Assembly (NCBI GenBank): GCA_016191815.1
Contig: JACPVI010000035.1
Location: 62,001-126,000 of the forward strand
DNA length: 64,000 bases
Reading direction: 5' to 3'
From: Myxococcales bacterium
GTDB taxonomy: Bacteria > Myxococcota > Myxococcia > Myxococcales > Myxococcaceae
Of this stretch, positions 29,501 through 37,133 are shown piece after piece; the stretch's first letter is position 1, and each line of letters opens with the position of its first letter. The position numbers and the translations under genes were made by a program. The notes under the pieces are model-generated. The model was not told the origin of the DNA and searched no databases. It was given only the letters and a program-made list of their open reading frames with translations.

Positions 29501-29692
29501 GAGACGCAGGTGGTGCTGCCTCCGCCGGCTTTGCAGAAGCTCCGCGACGAGGAGGCGACCAGCACCCTCTTCGCCGCCATCCTCTCCAGCCGCTCGCCCA
29601 AGTTCAGCTACAGCCAATGGACGTACGACTCTTTGAGCGGCGTCAGTTGGTCGAGCTACACCATCGCGGTGTCGGATCCGTTCCTGCCGTGA
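26558..29692 (+). CDS. Large lipoprotein with six IPT/TIG repeats
   Basis: 1044 residues. Lipobox LAGC (Cys28), then an Asp/Glu/Pro-rich linker. Six IPT/TIG Ig-like repeats of about 85 residues follow, each opening with PxxGxxxGGxxVxxxG: LPPRGGVAGGTQVLITG, IAPKEGPLRGGNEVVLDG, VSPLTGPLGGGTQVIISG, VFPHLGAAAGGDTVTATG, ISPKLGPSSGGTAAALTG, AQPERGAIAGGTLITVLG. A carboxypeptidase-regulatory-like beta domain (VPLASVMLGIDAATPFQGLT) and a long beta-rich C-terminus follow. Such proteins act as rods or adhesins. Longest member of the five-gene chain; overlaps the next start by GTGA. Confidence 0.85.
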   Translation: MRLHESQVTRVRVSALCFTLLSGLLAGCGCGKPPLPPPEQDAGEDAGLPPEEDGGVDAGEPDAGPPPELKILKVLPPRGGVAGGTQVLITGSAFIRDFSTRGTQAKRDTTIKFGSNPSLDFQVIDDETIEAKLPPGKAGLTNVSIANPNGLFVCTGCFTYYEELYLTGIAPKEGPLRGGNEVVLDGQGFTPEVEVLFGGYSSPQVTLVSSKKLKVVAPRGQAADLVDVVVYNKNGVGSQRRVYRYYEDLRVTTVSPLTGPLGGGTQVIISGKGLEGATSVKFGSTAASFTVDSPTQITATAPPATLAGAVDLAILTPRDGWTVKGGFTYADASGAFALFGVFPHLGAAAGGDTVTATGQALDTPGLSFSVGGASATVLSASFSTAVLQTPPRGASPRKVDLSASDGTLFATLSGAFTYRLSLSDISPKLGPSSGGTAAALTGSALPPDLKAHVGALAAQLSGAPTESQANLLTPPGSGGGKSDLWAFEAADPENEALLEDAFTFEEPLSIGRAQPERGAIAGGTLITVLGAGFGEGTVVTFGQNRAKDVKVVDSHTLTCRTPRGEVGTVDVGVERLSSTDLLPGGFSYFDPRSISGGLSGGPLVGTLNVTVLDGTQGFFGLPVPLASVMLGIDAATPFQGLTDARGQITFSDPSLVKAQAVTVWKEGYESATVTSITSENLTVFIARTGGDGNPAMPPPGPPPSIISGRVTGFKAPRALTANESLEARVFVTQSSLYGGPPYRPPPSKKSEKWVLTADGAEYIVFSGAGLRAVYAVLGVKNKQTGQFEPTLMGIKRGITTSPDNPAVNQDIILDMHLDLTVPITIDSPINIPLAQGGTAPANNSVYAWLDLGAEGFIPNPQNWDTGTRGTSTVNGTTPSLSFPSFPRLDGSNFIFLNEAAGSDAYPVSYYFRRQPGDLSQGVTIGPMLPTPRFAQPTSAGLTGTISWTTEPGAVPNIHQVLILKPTMFGTVTLWSMVLPGSETQVVLPPPALQKLRDEEATSTLFAAILSSRSPKFSYSQWTYDSLSGVSWSSYTIAVSDPFLP

Positions 29693-30840
29693 GAAGTCGG
29701 AAGCCAAAGCTCCCCGGCGTTGCCCTCCTCGCGCCGATGGTGCTGCTCCTCGGCTGCCCCAAGGACCGGCTCACGGACAAGGGCTGCAAGGAGGACAAGG
29801 ACTGCGGCAGCCCCACTTCCGCCTACCGCTGCGAGACGCGCACCGGGGCCTGCTACTGCCGGACCAACGAGGCCTGCCTGCCGCGCGAGTTCTGCAACAC
29901 CGCCGGCTTCTGCCAGGACAAGTCCGGCTGCGAGAAGAACGAGGACTGCCTGGACCAAACCCTCTTCTGCGACACCACCACCGGCACCTGCCTCTCCAAG
30001 GGGCGGTGCTCCATCGACCTGCACTGCCCGCTCGGGCAGGTGTGCGACGTCTCGCGGGCGAGCTGCACCGAGGGCTGCCGCACCGACGGAGACTGCCAGG
30101 GCTCGAGCTGCCGCTGCGGCGAGAGGCCCTGCTCCTGCACCGGGAAGACCCAATCGGAGCTGGCGAGCTGCCCCTTGGGGGTGTGCGACTCGAGCTTCTG
30201 CTCCAACGAGACCTTCTGCCGCTTCGGAGAGCTGTGCGGAGTGGCCCCCGACGCGGGCAGCCCGCTCAACCAGTGCTACAGCGACTTCGACGACAACCGG
30301 CGGCCCTACTGCGCCAACTGCTCCTGGGGCGGAGGCACCCAGGTGTGCGGCAGCGGGGCCAACTACTGCCTCATCGACACCGCCCACCCAGGCAACTTCT
30401 TCTGCGGAGTGGACTGCTCGGAGGGCCAGGCCTGCCCGCGCGGCTACTCCTGCCAGGACGTCATCGTGGTCTTCACCCAGTGGCAGTGCACCCGGAGCAA
30501 CCCAGCCTGCCCCGCCAACCCGCGGCTTCCCTGCACCCAGGACAGCGACTGCAAGCGGGGAGGCTATTGCGCCAAGCAGCCCGGGGCGGCCAGCGGCTCC
30601 TGCGCCGGCAAGTGCGGCATCGACGAGGGCGACAACGTGGGCTTCTGCAGCTGCCAGGTCGACTCCGACTGTGCCCAGGAGACTTGCTCCGCCGGCGAGT
30701 GCACCATCTCCCGGAAGAAGTGCGTCACCGACCAGGACTGCCGCGCCATCCGCTGCGTGGACTTCCAGGGCGCCGGGGGGTGCCTGATCGGCCAGAACTG
30801 CGCGCCCTCCAACGGGCTCTCCTGCCTCGAGGTGCAGTGA
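29689..30840 (+). CDS. Cys-rich lipoprotein with tandem short Cys repeats
   Basis: 383 residues from a GTG overlapping the previous stop. Lipobox LLGC (Cys23). The rest is almost entirely Cys units of the form C-x5-C-x6-C (for example CKEDKDCGSPTSAYRC, CEKNEDCLDQTLFC, CRTDGDCQGSSCRC). They are like those in the 25110 protein and resemble an extended, disulfide-stapled rod. No enzymatic domain. Last of the five coupled lipoprotein genes. The same frame is open far upstream (26638), but that part is the shadow of the IPT/TIG gene. Confidence 0.8.
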   Translation: MRSRKPKLPGVALLAPMVLLLGCPKDRLTDKGCKEDKDCGSPTSAYRCETRTGACYCRTNEACLPREFCNTAGFCQDKSGCEKNEDCLDQTLFCDTTTGTCLSKGRCSIDLHCPLGQVCDVSRASCTEGCRTDGDCQGSSCRCGERPCSCTGKTQSELASCPLGVCDSSFCSNETFCRFGELCGVAPDAGSPLNQCYSDFDDNRRPYCANCSWGGGTQVCGSGANYCLIDTAHPGNFFCGVDCSEGQACPRGYSCQDVIVVFTQWQCTRSNPACPANPRLPCTQDSDCKRGGYCAKQPGAASGSCAGKCGIDEGDNVGFCSCQVDSDCAQETCSAGECTISRKKCVTDQDCRAIRCVDFQGAGGCLIGQNCAPSNGLSCLEVQ

Positions 30841-30907
30841 GCCGAGCGGCGCGCCCCTCGAATCCACGCCCGCGGAGAGCCCTTGCCATCGCCAGACGCC
30901 GCGCGTA

Positions 30908-30927
30908 GTCTTACTGCGTCTTACTGC
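30908..30927. promoter_or_regulatory. Tandem decamer repeat before the antitoxin gene
   Basis: GTCTTACTGC occurs twice in direct succession, 22 bases before the AbrB-type antitoxin start. Such short direct repeats often serve as operator half-sites for antitoxin or toxin-antitoxin complex binding, so this is a likely autoregulatory site. Confidence 0.4.
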
Positions 30928-30948
30928 AGAGGTGCGGCGGTGGGCTCG

Positions 30949-31194
30949 ATGACCAGGCTGTCGACCAAGGGCCAGCTCGTCATTCCGCGTGAAATCCGCG
31001 CCCGCCACGGCTGGGGTTCGGGCACCGAGCTGGAGGTGGAGGACCGTGGCGAGTCCGTCGTCCTGCGCCAGGCCAGGAAGATTCCGCGCACCAAGGTGGA
31101 GGACCTCCTGGGTTGTCTCCCCTACGCGGGACGCCCCAAGACCATCGTGCAGATGGAGGCGGCGATCGCCCGCGGTGCTCGTCTCCGCCGGTGA
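30949..31194 (+). CDS. AbrB/SpoVT-type antitoxin (VapB-like)
   Basis: 81 residues. The N-terminal swapped-hairpin motif is clear: TRLSTKGQLVIPREIRARHG followed by GTELEVEDRGESVVLRQ. This fold binds DNA as a dimer. The C-terminal half (KVEDLLGCLPYAGRPKTIVQ) is the toxin-binding tail typical of VapB. The start at 30949 is preferred over the longer reading from 30883, which lacks the fold. Overlaps the PIN toxin gene by GTGA. Confidence 0.88.
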   Translation: MTRLSTKGQLVIPREIRARHGWGSGTELEVEDRGESVVLRQARKIPRTKVEDLLGCLPYAGRPKTIVQMEAAIARGARLRR

Positions 31195-31592
31195 TCGGCA
31201 TCGACACCAACTTGGTGGTGCGAGTCATCACCAACGACGATCCCCAGCAGGCTCGCCGGGCGGCGGAGTTGATGCGGAAAAACCGCCTGTGGCTGAGCAA
31301 GACGGTGCTGCTCGAGACGGAGTGGGTGCTTCGCTACGCCTACGGGTATTCGCCAGCGGCCTCATGCCACGCGCTGCTCAAGCTCGTGGGATTGGAGAAT
31401 CTGCAGGTCGAGGACACCTCCGCGGTTGAGGCGGCACTGGTCTGGCACCAAGCCGGGCTAGAGCTCGCCGACGCCCTGCACCTCGCCTCCTGCGGGCCTG
31501 CGCGCGCATTCGCCACGTTCGACCGAGGGCTGGCGCGCCGGGCCACGCGCATCGGCGACGCCCCGAAGGTTCGGCTGCTCCGAGCGCGATGA
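31191..31592 (+). CDS. PIN-domain toxin (VapC-like ribonuclease)
   Basis: 133 residues from a GTG coupled to the antitoxin stop. The PIN acidic residues are in place: Asp in GIDTNLVVRV, Glu in VLLETEWVL, Asp in ELADALHLAS and Asp in FATFDRGLA. Toxins of this family cut RNA, often tRNA, when free of the antitoxin. The pair looks intact, unlike the second PIN gene at 51046. Confidence 0.9.
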   Translation: MIGIDTNLVVRVITNDDPQQARRAAELMRKNRLWLSKTVLLETEWVLRYAYGYSPAASCHALLKLVGLENLQVEDTSAVEAALVWHQAGLELADALHLASCGPARAFATFDRGLARRATRIGDAPKVRLLRAR

Positions 31593-31685
31593 GCTTGCCG
31601 ATCATGGCCGCTCGCCCGGGCAAGCCGCGCCGTTGAATAGCCGGCCGGGGCTCCCGTCCAAGCGGCCGTTCACAGGAGGTCGACA

Positions 31686-32153
31686 ATGAAGGCCAACACC
31701 CTCACCCTCTCCTTGGCGCTGGCGCTCGCTCCTCTCGCCGCCCGGGCCGACCACGACGACGACTTCGAGGAGCAACGGGCGACAGTCCACGTCCACGACC
31801 AGTTCTGCGGCCACACCGCCACTCCTACGGGCACCCCCGCCCAGTCCGGCCGCTACGAGCTGCGCACGGTGCTGAAGTGGGTGCCCGGCTACCACCAGCA
31901 GGTCTGGGTCCCCGGGAGCTGCGAGTACAAGCAACACCAGCACCGGCGGCACCGCCACCACCTCAGGTGCAGCCAGGGCCGCTACGAGCAGCAGTGGGTG
32001 CCCGGCCGCTACGAGACCGCCCAGGAGTGGGTCTGGGTGCCCACCTCCCAGGGCGGCTACGGCTGGAACGCCGCCCCGAGCGGCTGGCGCGCCGGCGTCT
32101 CCTCGAGCAACGGCTCGGCCAGCTTCGGCTTCCGCATGAGCGGCGACCTCTAG
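31686..32153 (+). CDS. Secreted protein with WVPG repeats
   Basis: 155 residues with a signal peptide (LTLSLALALAPLAARA) and a strong AGGAGGT ribosome site. The mature part is rich in His, Tyr, Trp and Gln and has repeated WVPG units (LKWVPGYHQQVWVPGSC, QQWVPGRYETAQEWVWVP) joined by a His/Arg block (KQHQHRRHRHHLRC). This recalls the YxWVPG/WxxGxW-type repeats of small periplasmic or envelope proteins, whose function is unknown. Two Cys could pair. Stands alone downstream of the VapBC-like pair. Confidence 0.75.
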   Translation: MKANTLTLSLALALAPLAARADHDDDFEEQRATVHVHDQFCGHTATPTGTPAQSGRYELRTVLKWVPGYHQQVWVPGSCEYKQHQHRRHRHHLRCSQGRYEQQWVPGRYETAQEWVWVPTSQGGYGWNAAPSGWRAGVSSSNGSASFGFRMSGDL

Positions 32154-32227
32154 AGGAGCAGGCGAGCGTCGGTCGCAGCAGCAGGGGGAGCGGGCGGCAG
32201 GTCCGCGATGTAGAGTAGGCGCCGGCC

Positions 32228-34189
32228 GTGGCCGGACCGCTCCCCAAGCCGGTGGTGCTCGTCCCCCAGCGCCCTCAGGCGCCGGGGGCAATCTTGCGCG
32301 CCCTAAAAGAGGTGGGCGCCATCGCCGTCGAGCCCTCCCGCGCCGAGGAAGCCGAGCTGGCCGTCGCCGACCTCTCCCTCCCCGAAGGCGAGAAGGCCCT
32401 CGCCGACTTGAGGGAAACTCCGGCGGGCGGACGGCTGTCCATCATCGCCATCGGCGAGCTGCCGGCCGTCTCCGAGCTCGGGGTGGCCGACTTTCTCACC
32501 CCGGCCGCGGTGGAGCGAGAGCTTCCCGGCCGGCTCCGCGCCGCCCTGGCCCGGCACCAGGCGCTCAAGGAGGCGCACCAGAGGCAGCGGGACCTCTCGC
32601 TTTTGCTCAAGCTCACCGGAGACTACGCCGAGAGCCTGGAGGTGGAGGACCTGCTCCACGGGGTGACCCGCCGCCTGGCCGAGGAGATGGACATCGCCCG
32701 GGCCTCCTTGGTGGTGCTGGATGAGGCCCAGGGGGCCGGCTTCATCGTGGCGGCGAGCGACGACGCCGCTTTGAAGGACCTGCGCATCGAGCTGTCGCGC
32801 TACCCGGAGATCCGCGAGGTGGTGCGCACCGGCAAGCCGGTCATCGTGGAGGACGCCCCCACCCACCCGCTCCTCGAGGGGGTGAAGAGCCAGGTTGCGG
32901 CGAGGGGAATCCAGAACATCGCCGCCCTGCCCTTGGCCGTCCGGGGGAAGGTTTTGGGGGTGCTCCTGCTTCGGGCCTCCTCCCGGCGGGGCGCCTTCAC
33001 CTCCAGGGAGATAGACCTGCTCGCCACGGTGGCCCACGCCACCGCGGTGGCCTTCCGCAACGCGCGGCACCTCGAGAGCATCCGGGGGCAGAGCGAGCGC
33101 GAGAAGAACGCCCGCATCGCCGCCGAGGAGCGGGCCAGAAACCTCAAGCGCTACGAGTCCTACTTCGAGCATCTCTCGGACGGCATCGCCATCGTGGACG
33201 AGAGCGCCCGGGTGCTCTCCTTGAATCCCGCCGGGCTTCGGCTGTTGGACCTCTCCGCCCAGGAAGCCCAGGGGCGGCACGTCAACTCCGCCATCAACCC
33301 CGCCGACGACGGGCTGATGTTGGACCTGTTGCTCCGGGTCGCCCGGGGGGAGCAGGGCGGAGAGGTGGACGTGCAGGCCCGCACCATCGCCGGCCGCCGC
33401 CTCACCCTCTCCGTCTCCGCCTCCCCCATCCCCGACGGCAGCGGGGCCACCATCCTCTCGATGAGGGACGTCACCCAGGCGCGAAGGCTGGCCGACGAGC
33501 TGCGGCAGACCAAGGATTTTCTCGAGCGGCTCATCGACAGCTCGGTGGACGCCATCATCGCCGCGGACATGAAGGGGAAGGTGGTCCTCTTCAACAAGGG
33601 GGCGGAGGCCATCTGCGCCTACGCCGCCGAGGAGGCCCTGGCCAACCTCAACGTGCGCGACCTCTACCCTCCGGGCGAGGCCAAGGCGGTGATGGCCAAG
33701 CTGCGCAGCCCGGACTTCGGCGGCAAGGGCCGCCTCACCGTGAGCCGGCAAGAGATTGTCACCAAAAAGGGCGAGCGGGTGCCGGTCAACATGACCGCCT
33801 CCATCATCTACGAGAGCGAGCGGGAGACCGCCACGGTGGGCATCTTCTCCGACTTGCGCGACCGGATGCAGCTCGAGCGGAAGCTCTCCGACGCCCAGAC
33901 CCGCCTGGAGGAGTCGGAGCGCAACGCGGTCATCGTGGCGCTGGCCGGCACCGCCGCCCACGAGCTGAACCAGCCGCTCACCTCGGTGATGGGCTACGCC
34001 GAGTTGCTCAAACGCAAGCTCAAGGAAACCGACTTCGCCTACCGCCCGGTGGATATCATCTACCGGGAGGCGGAGCGGATGGCGGAGATCGTCCGGAAAA
34101 TCGGGAAAATCACTCGATACGAGACAAAGTCGTACATCGGCGCGGCAAAGATCCTCGACCTAGAGAAAGCATCGTCGCATGAAGAGTGA
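32228..34189 (+). CDS. Histidine kinase-like protein without ATPase domain (receiver-like, GAF, PAS, PAS, HisKA)
   Basis: 653 residues from a GTG. The order is a receiver-like segment (1-110, Lys replaced in ADFLTPAA), a GAF domain (about 125-285), two PAS domains (about 315-420 and 430-545) and a HisKA dimer helix with the phospho-His at 578 (AAHELNQPLTSVMGYAELL). Only 75 residues follow the His and none of the N, G1 or G2 boxes exist, so it cannot bind ATP in the usual way. It overlaps the complete kinase gene at 34179 by 11 bases. It may be phosphorylated in trans or act as a heterodimer partner. Confidence 0.85.
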   Translation: MAGPLPKPVVLVPQRPQAPGAILRALKEVGAIAVEPSRAEEAELAVADLSLPEGEKALADLRETPAGGRLSIIAIGELPAVSELGVADFLTPAAVERELPGRLRAALARHQALKEAHQRQRDLSLLLKLTGDYAESLEVEDLLHGVTRRLAEEMDIARASLVVLDEAQGAGFIVAASDDAALKDLRIELSRYPEIREVVRTGKPVIVEDAPTHPLLEGVKSQVAARGIQNIAALPLAVRGKVLGVLLLRASSRRGAFTSREIDLLATVAHATAVAFRNARHLESIRGQSEREKNARIAAEERARNLKRYESYFEHLSDGIAIVDESARVLSLNPAGLRLLDLSAQEAQGRHVNSAINPADDGLMLDLLLRVARGEQGGEVDVQARTIAGRRLTLSVSASPIPDGSGATILSMRDVTQARRLADELRQTKDFLERLIDSSVDAIIAADMKGKVVLFNKGAEAICAYAAEEALANLNVRDLYPPGEAKAVMAKLRSPDFGGKGRLTVSRQEIVTKKGERVPVNMTASIIYESERETATVGIFSDLRDRMQLERKLSDAQTRLEESERNAVIVALAGTAAHELNQPLTSVMGYAELLKRKLKETDFAYRPVDIIYREAERMAEIVRKIGKITRYETKSYIGAAKILDLEKASSHEE

Positions 34190-36104
34190 AGGTTCGGCCA
34201 AGAACCTCCCTGTCGGCCCCGCCGCCGACGCGCTGCAAGCCTTCTTCAAGCTGGTGGAGTCGCCCGCGGCCCTGTGCGACGTCCAGCTCAACCTGCTCAG
34301 CGCCAACCAAGCCTTCGAGACTTTGTGCGGAGTGGAGGAGACGTCAGGGCAGCTGCTCTGCGAGCTGCTCCAGAGCGCCGCCGGCGCGGTGCCTCCGGAC
34401 GGCGCCTCGCGGGAGGTGACCGTGAAGTGCCCCAAGGGGCAGGACGTCACGCTCACCCTTTCACGGAGGGGGAGCGCGGTGGCGGTGTTGGCCCGGCGGC
34501 TCTCCGAGGCGGCCGAGGGAGTCTCGCTCGCGGTGGCGGCGAGCGCGCTCCAGGAGCAGGCGCGGATCGAGCAGGCGCTGCTCGAGCTCGGGCGCCAGGT
34601 GGCGGGAGCCACCTCCGAAGAGGAGCTGGTGGCGGCGGTGGCCCGGGGGGTGAAGGGGCTGTTCCCCGGCCGGAGCTCCTGCGTGCGCATCACCGACCAG
34701 AGGACCAGCGCGCTCACCTCGATGTACGCCGAAGGGAGGCTAAGGGAGGGCGCCAGGGACGTCATCGCCATCCGGCACTCCGCGGCGGAGAAGACCCACC
34801 TGCTCACCCACCTCTTGCCGCCGGACAAGGTGAGCATCACCGATGACGAGGTGCCGCTGATGTTCCACGGCACCGGGAAGTCCATCTGCGCGCCGCTGGT
34901 GGCCTCCGGGCAGCTGTTCGGGGCCATCAACATCGAGTACCCGGAGGGCCCGCAGTTCGACCTCGAGTCCGACGACCGGGTGCTCATCCAGCTCGCCAAC
35001 CAGGTGGCGGTGGGGGTGCGGAACGCCAAGCTGATCGACGAGCTGACCTTCGTCCGCAAGTACCTCGAGGAGCTTCTGGAGCACGCCAACGCGCTCATCC
35101 TGGTCGCCAACCGCGAGCGGCGCATCGTGGTGTTCAACAAGGCGCTCTCCACCCTGACCGACCTCTCCAAGCACGAGGTGTTGGGCCAGGACCTGCTCAA
35201 CTTCGTGCCCGACGGGGAGCGGATGCGGGTGATGCGCATCATCGCCGCCTCCTTGCGGGGCGAGCCGGTGTCGAACTTCGAGACGAGGGTGGTGGGGAAG
35301 GACGGCCGGGAGGTGCGCGTCTCCTTCGCCACCTCCACGGTGCTCACCGCCACCGGCGAGGTGGAGGGAGTCATCGCCATCGGCCAGGACTTGACCAAGA
35401 TGCGCGAGCTGGAGCGCCGCATCATCCACGCCGAGAAGCTGGCCTCGCTGGGGCAGTTCGCCGCCTCGGTGGTGCACGAAATCAACAACCCGATGACCGC
35501 GGTGGCCGCCTACACCGACGCCCTCTTGACCCGCTCCATGGGCCGGGCCACCGACAGCTCCGAGGTGGAGAAGCTGAGGAAGATCCTCGACAACTGCGAG
35601 CGGGTCTTGCGCTTCACCCGCGACCTGGTCAGCTACGCGCGCCCGGCCCAGGACAAGCCGGAGGAGGTGGACCTCCACCGGGTGATCGACACCGCCATCG
35701 GCTTTTGCGACCATGTGGTGCACAAGCACGGGGTGCACATCGAGCGGGAGTACGGGGAGCTGCCCAAGCTGCACGCGGTGAAGGGGAACCTGGTCCAGGT
35801 GTTCGTCAACCTGGTCACCAACGCCTGCCAGGCCACCCAGCCGGGCGGAGTGGTGACGCTCAAGACCAGGCGGGAGGGGAGCCACGCGGTGGTGAGGGTG
35901 AAGGACACCGGCTACGGCATCGAGCCCAAGCACCTCGACCGCATCTTCGAGCCGTTTTTCACCACCAAGCCCGACGGCAAGGGCACCGGGCTGGGGCTGT
36001 CCATCGTGCAGGGCATCGTGGAGAGCCACGGCGGAGGCATCTCGGTGGAGAGCACCGTGGGGATGGGCACTACCTTCCTGGTCCGGCTGCCCTTCGGGGA
36101 GTGA
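34179..36104 (+). CDS. Sensor histidine kinase (PAS, GAF, PAS, HisKA, HATPase)
   Basis: 641 residues. A short N-terminal PAS-like region (15-110), a GAF domain (about 140-285), a PAS domain (about 290-405), the HisKA H-box VVHEINNPMTAVAAYTD, and a complete ATPase with LVTNACQATQPGG (N-box), DTGYGIEP (G1), FEPFFTTKPDGKGTGLGLSI (F/G2). There are no membrane helices, so it is cytoplasmic. Its tight overlap with the ATPase-less kinase suggests that the two work together. No response regulator is adjacent. It ends in a palindrome shared with the convergent gene. Confidence 0.92.
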   Translation: MKSEGSAKNLPVGPAADALQAFFKLVESPAALCDVQLNLLSANQAFETLCGVEETSGQLLCELLQSAAGAVPPDGASREVTVKCPKGQDVTLTLSRRGSAVAVLARRLSEAAEGVSLAVAASALQEQARIEQALLELGRQVAGATSEEELVAAVARGVKGLFPGRSSCVRITDQRTSALTSMYAEGRLREGARDVIAIRHSAAEKTHLLTHLLPPDKVSITDDEVPLMFHGTGKSICAPLVASGQLFGAINIEYPEGPQFDLESDDRVLIQLANQVAVGVRNAKLIDELTFVRKYLEELLEHANALILVANRERRIVVFNKALSTLTDLSKHEVLGQDLLNFVPDGERMRVMRIIAASLRGEPVSNFETRVVGKDGREVRVSFATSTVLTATGEVEGVIAIGQDLTKMRELERRIIHAEKLASLGQFAASVVHEINNPMTAVAAYTDALLTRSMGRATDSSEVEKLRKILDNCERVLRFTRDLVSYARPAQDKPEEVDLHRVIDTAIGFCDHVVHKHGVHIEREYGELPKLHAVKGNLVQVFVNLVTNACQATQPGGVVTLKTRREGSHAVVRVKDTGYGIEPKHLDRIFEPFFTTKPDGKGTGLGLSIVQGIVESHGGGISVESTVGMGTTFLVRLPFGE

Positions 36105-36116
36105 GGCTCACTCCCC
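36096..36116. terminator. Bidirectional hairpin holding both convergent stops
   Basis: GGGGAGTGAG and CTCACTCCCC flank a single G; the arms are exact complements. The stop of the kinase (36102-36104) and that of the convergent MshEN gene (36108-36110) both lie inside it. No T-run follows, so it may act as a barrier hairpin and not as a classical intrinsic terminator. Confidence 0.5.
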
Positions 36117-36932
36117 CTCGTCCAGCTCGTTCAGGAACTCTTCCTTGGTGATGAGGCCCTTGCGGGCCATGATTCTCATCAGCGCCCAGAACTTCCGCTC
36201 CAGCTTCTCCACCGACTCGTCGCCGCCCATCCCGAAGAGGTAGTCCATGTCCTTGGAGACCGCCTCCATCCCCTTGCCGGAGCGCTGGCCCCTCCTCTGG
36301 GCGCGCTGCTGCTCGCGCTTCTTGATGAGGTCCGCCAGCGCGGTGCGCTCGGTCACCTCGCCCGGAGGCAGCTCCACCCCAACGATGACCTCCTCCTCGG
36401 CCTCCTGGGGCTTGGTGTCGGTGTCCACCACCCGCGAGACCCCGCCGGGCTGGATGACGGTCATCTTCCCCGCCGGCGCGTCGTCGGGATTCACCTTGTA
36501 GTAGTAGCGGAGGATGGCGGCTCGAATCTGGGAGAGCGGCGCGATGCGGGGGCTCACCTTGAAGCCGGTAGTGAACTCGATTTCCTCGATCGCGGGCAGG
36601 TTGAGCGGGTCCGCCATCGCCACCATCACCTGCTTTCGGGCCTTGCTATTCTCCAGGGCGAAGGGGAAGAGGTCGTTGCTCTCGCAGAAGCGCGCCCGGA
36701 GCAGGTGCACCGCGCTCCAGTCCGGCGTCTGGGACTTCAGGCTCACCTCGGAGATGGCCAGAGCCTCGGAGAGCGCCCTGGAGAGCTGCTCCTCGTTCAC
36801 GAAGCCCTTCTGCACCAGCGCCACCCCCAGCCGCTGGCGGGAGGAGCGGTGGTAGGAGAGGCCCTCCTCGAGCTGCTGGACCGTGATGACGCCGCGCTCG
36901 AGCAGCAGCTCTCCGATTCGCTTGCGCGCCAT
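36108..36932 (-). CDS. Stand-alone MshEN/GspE-N-terminal-domain protein
   Basis: 274 residues from the ATG at 36932 with a GGAGA ribosome site. Residues 1-140 match the N-terminal domain of type II secretion and type IV pilus ATPases (KRIGELLLERGVITVQQLEE, RLGVALVQKGFVNEEQLSRAL, NSKARKQVMVAMADPLNLPA). In MshE this domain binds c-di-GMP through RLGxx-L-xx-G-type motifs, and RLGVALVQKG fits. No ATPase domain follows. Instead there is an acidic linker and a helical tail (SVEKLERKFWALMRIMARKG). It may be a c-di-GMP-responsive adaptor for a motility or secretion machine. Confidence 0.8.
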   Translation of the reverse strand: MARKRIGELLLERGVITVQQLEEGLSYHRSSRQRLGVALVQKGFVNEEQLSRALSEALAISEVSLKSQTPDWSAVHLLRARFCESNDLFPFALENSKARKQVMVAMADPLNLPAIEEIEFTTGFKVSPRIAPLSQIRAAILRYYYKVNPDDAPAGKMTVIQPGGVSRVVDTDTKPQEAEEEVIVGVELPPGEVTERTALADLIKKREQQRAQRRGQRSGKGMEAVSKDMDYLFGMGGDESVEKLERKFWALMRIMARKGLITKEEFLNELDEGE

Positions 36933-37008
36933 TTCTCCGGAACCCTGGAAAGTGCCCTGTCTAGGCGGTTTTCGCAACGGAATCAAAGCGTTCGTCCCCC
37001 GGCCCGCC

Positions 37009-37038
37009 TTGACACCTTTTTTAGGCCCCCTGTAAAGT
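37009..37038 (+). promoter_or_regulatory. Sigma-70-type promoter for the TolQ/TolR operon
   Basis: TTGACA at 37009-37014 is a perfect -35. TAAAGT at 37033-37038 is a fair -10 at a spacing of 18. The operon's first start codon is at 37134, leaving a leader of about 90 bases. No competing promoter-like sequence was seen. Confidence 0.55.
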
Positions 37039-37133
37039 CCGCGCGATAAAAAACCTGATCCGACAGGCCGAGGGCGCTGTCAGTCAGGTACACCGGACCG
37101 CGTCGGTCTGGCCACTCCGGAGGCAAACGTCAA

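Noticed and set aside
26638-29688. Long plus-strand frame running into the last Cys-rich lipoprotein
   Set aside because: Upstream of 29689 it is an Arg/His/Gly-rich shadow of the IPT/TIG gene; the true start is the GTG with a signal peptide at 29689.
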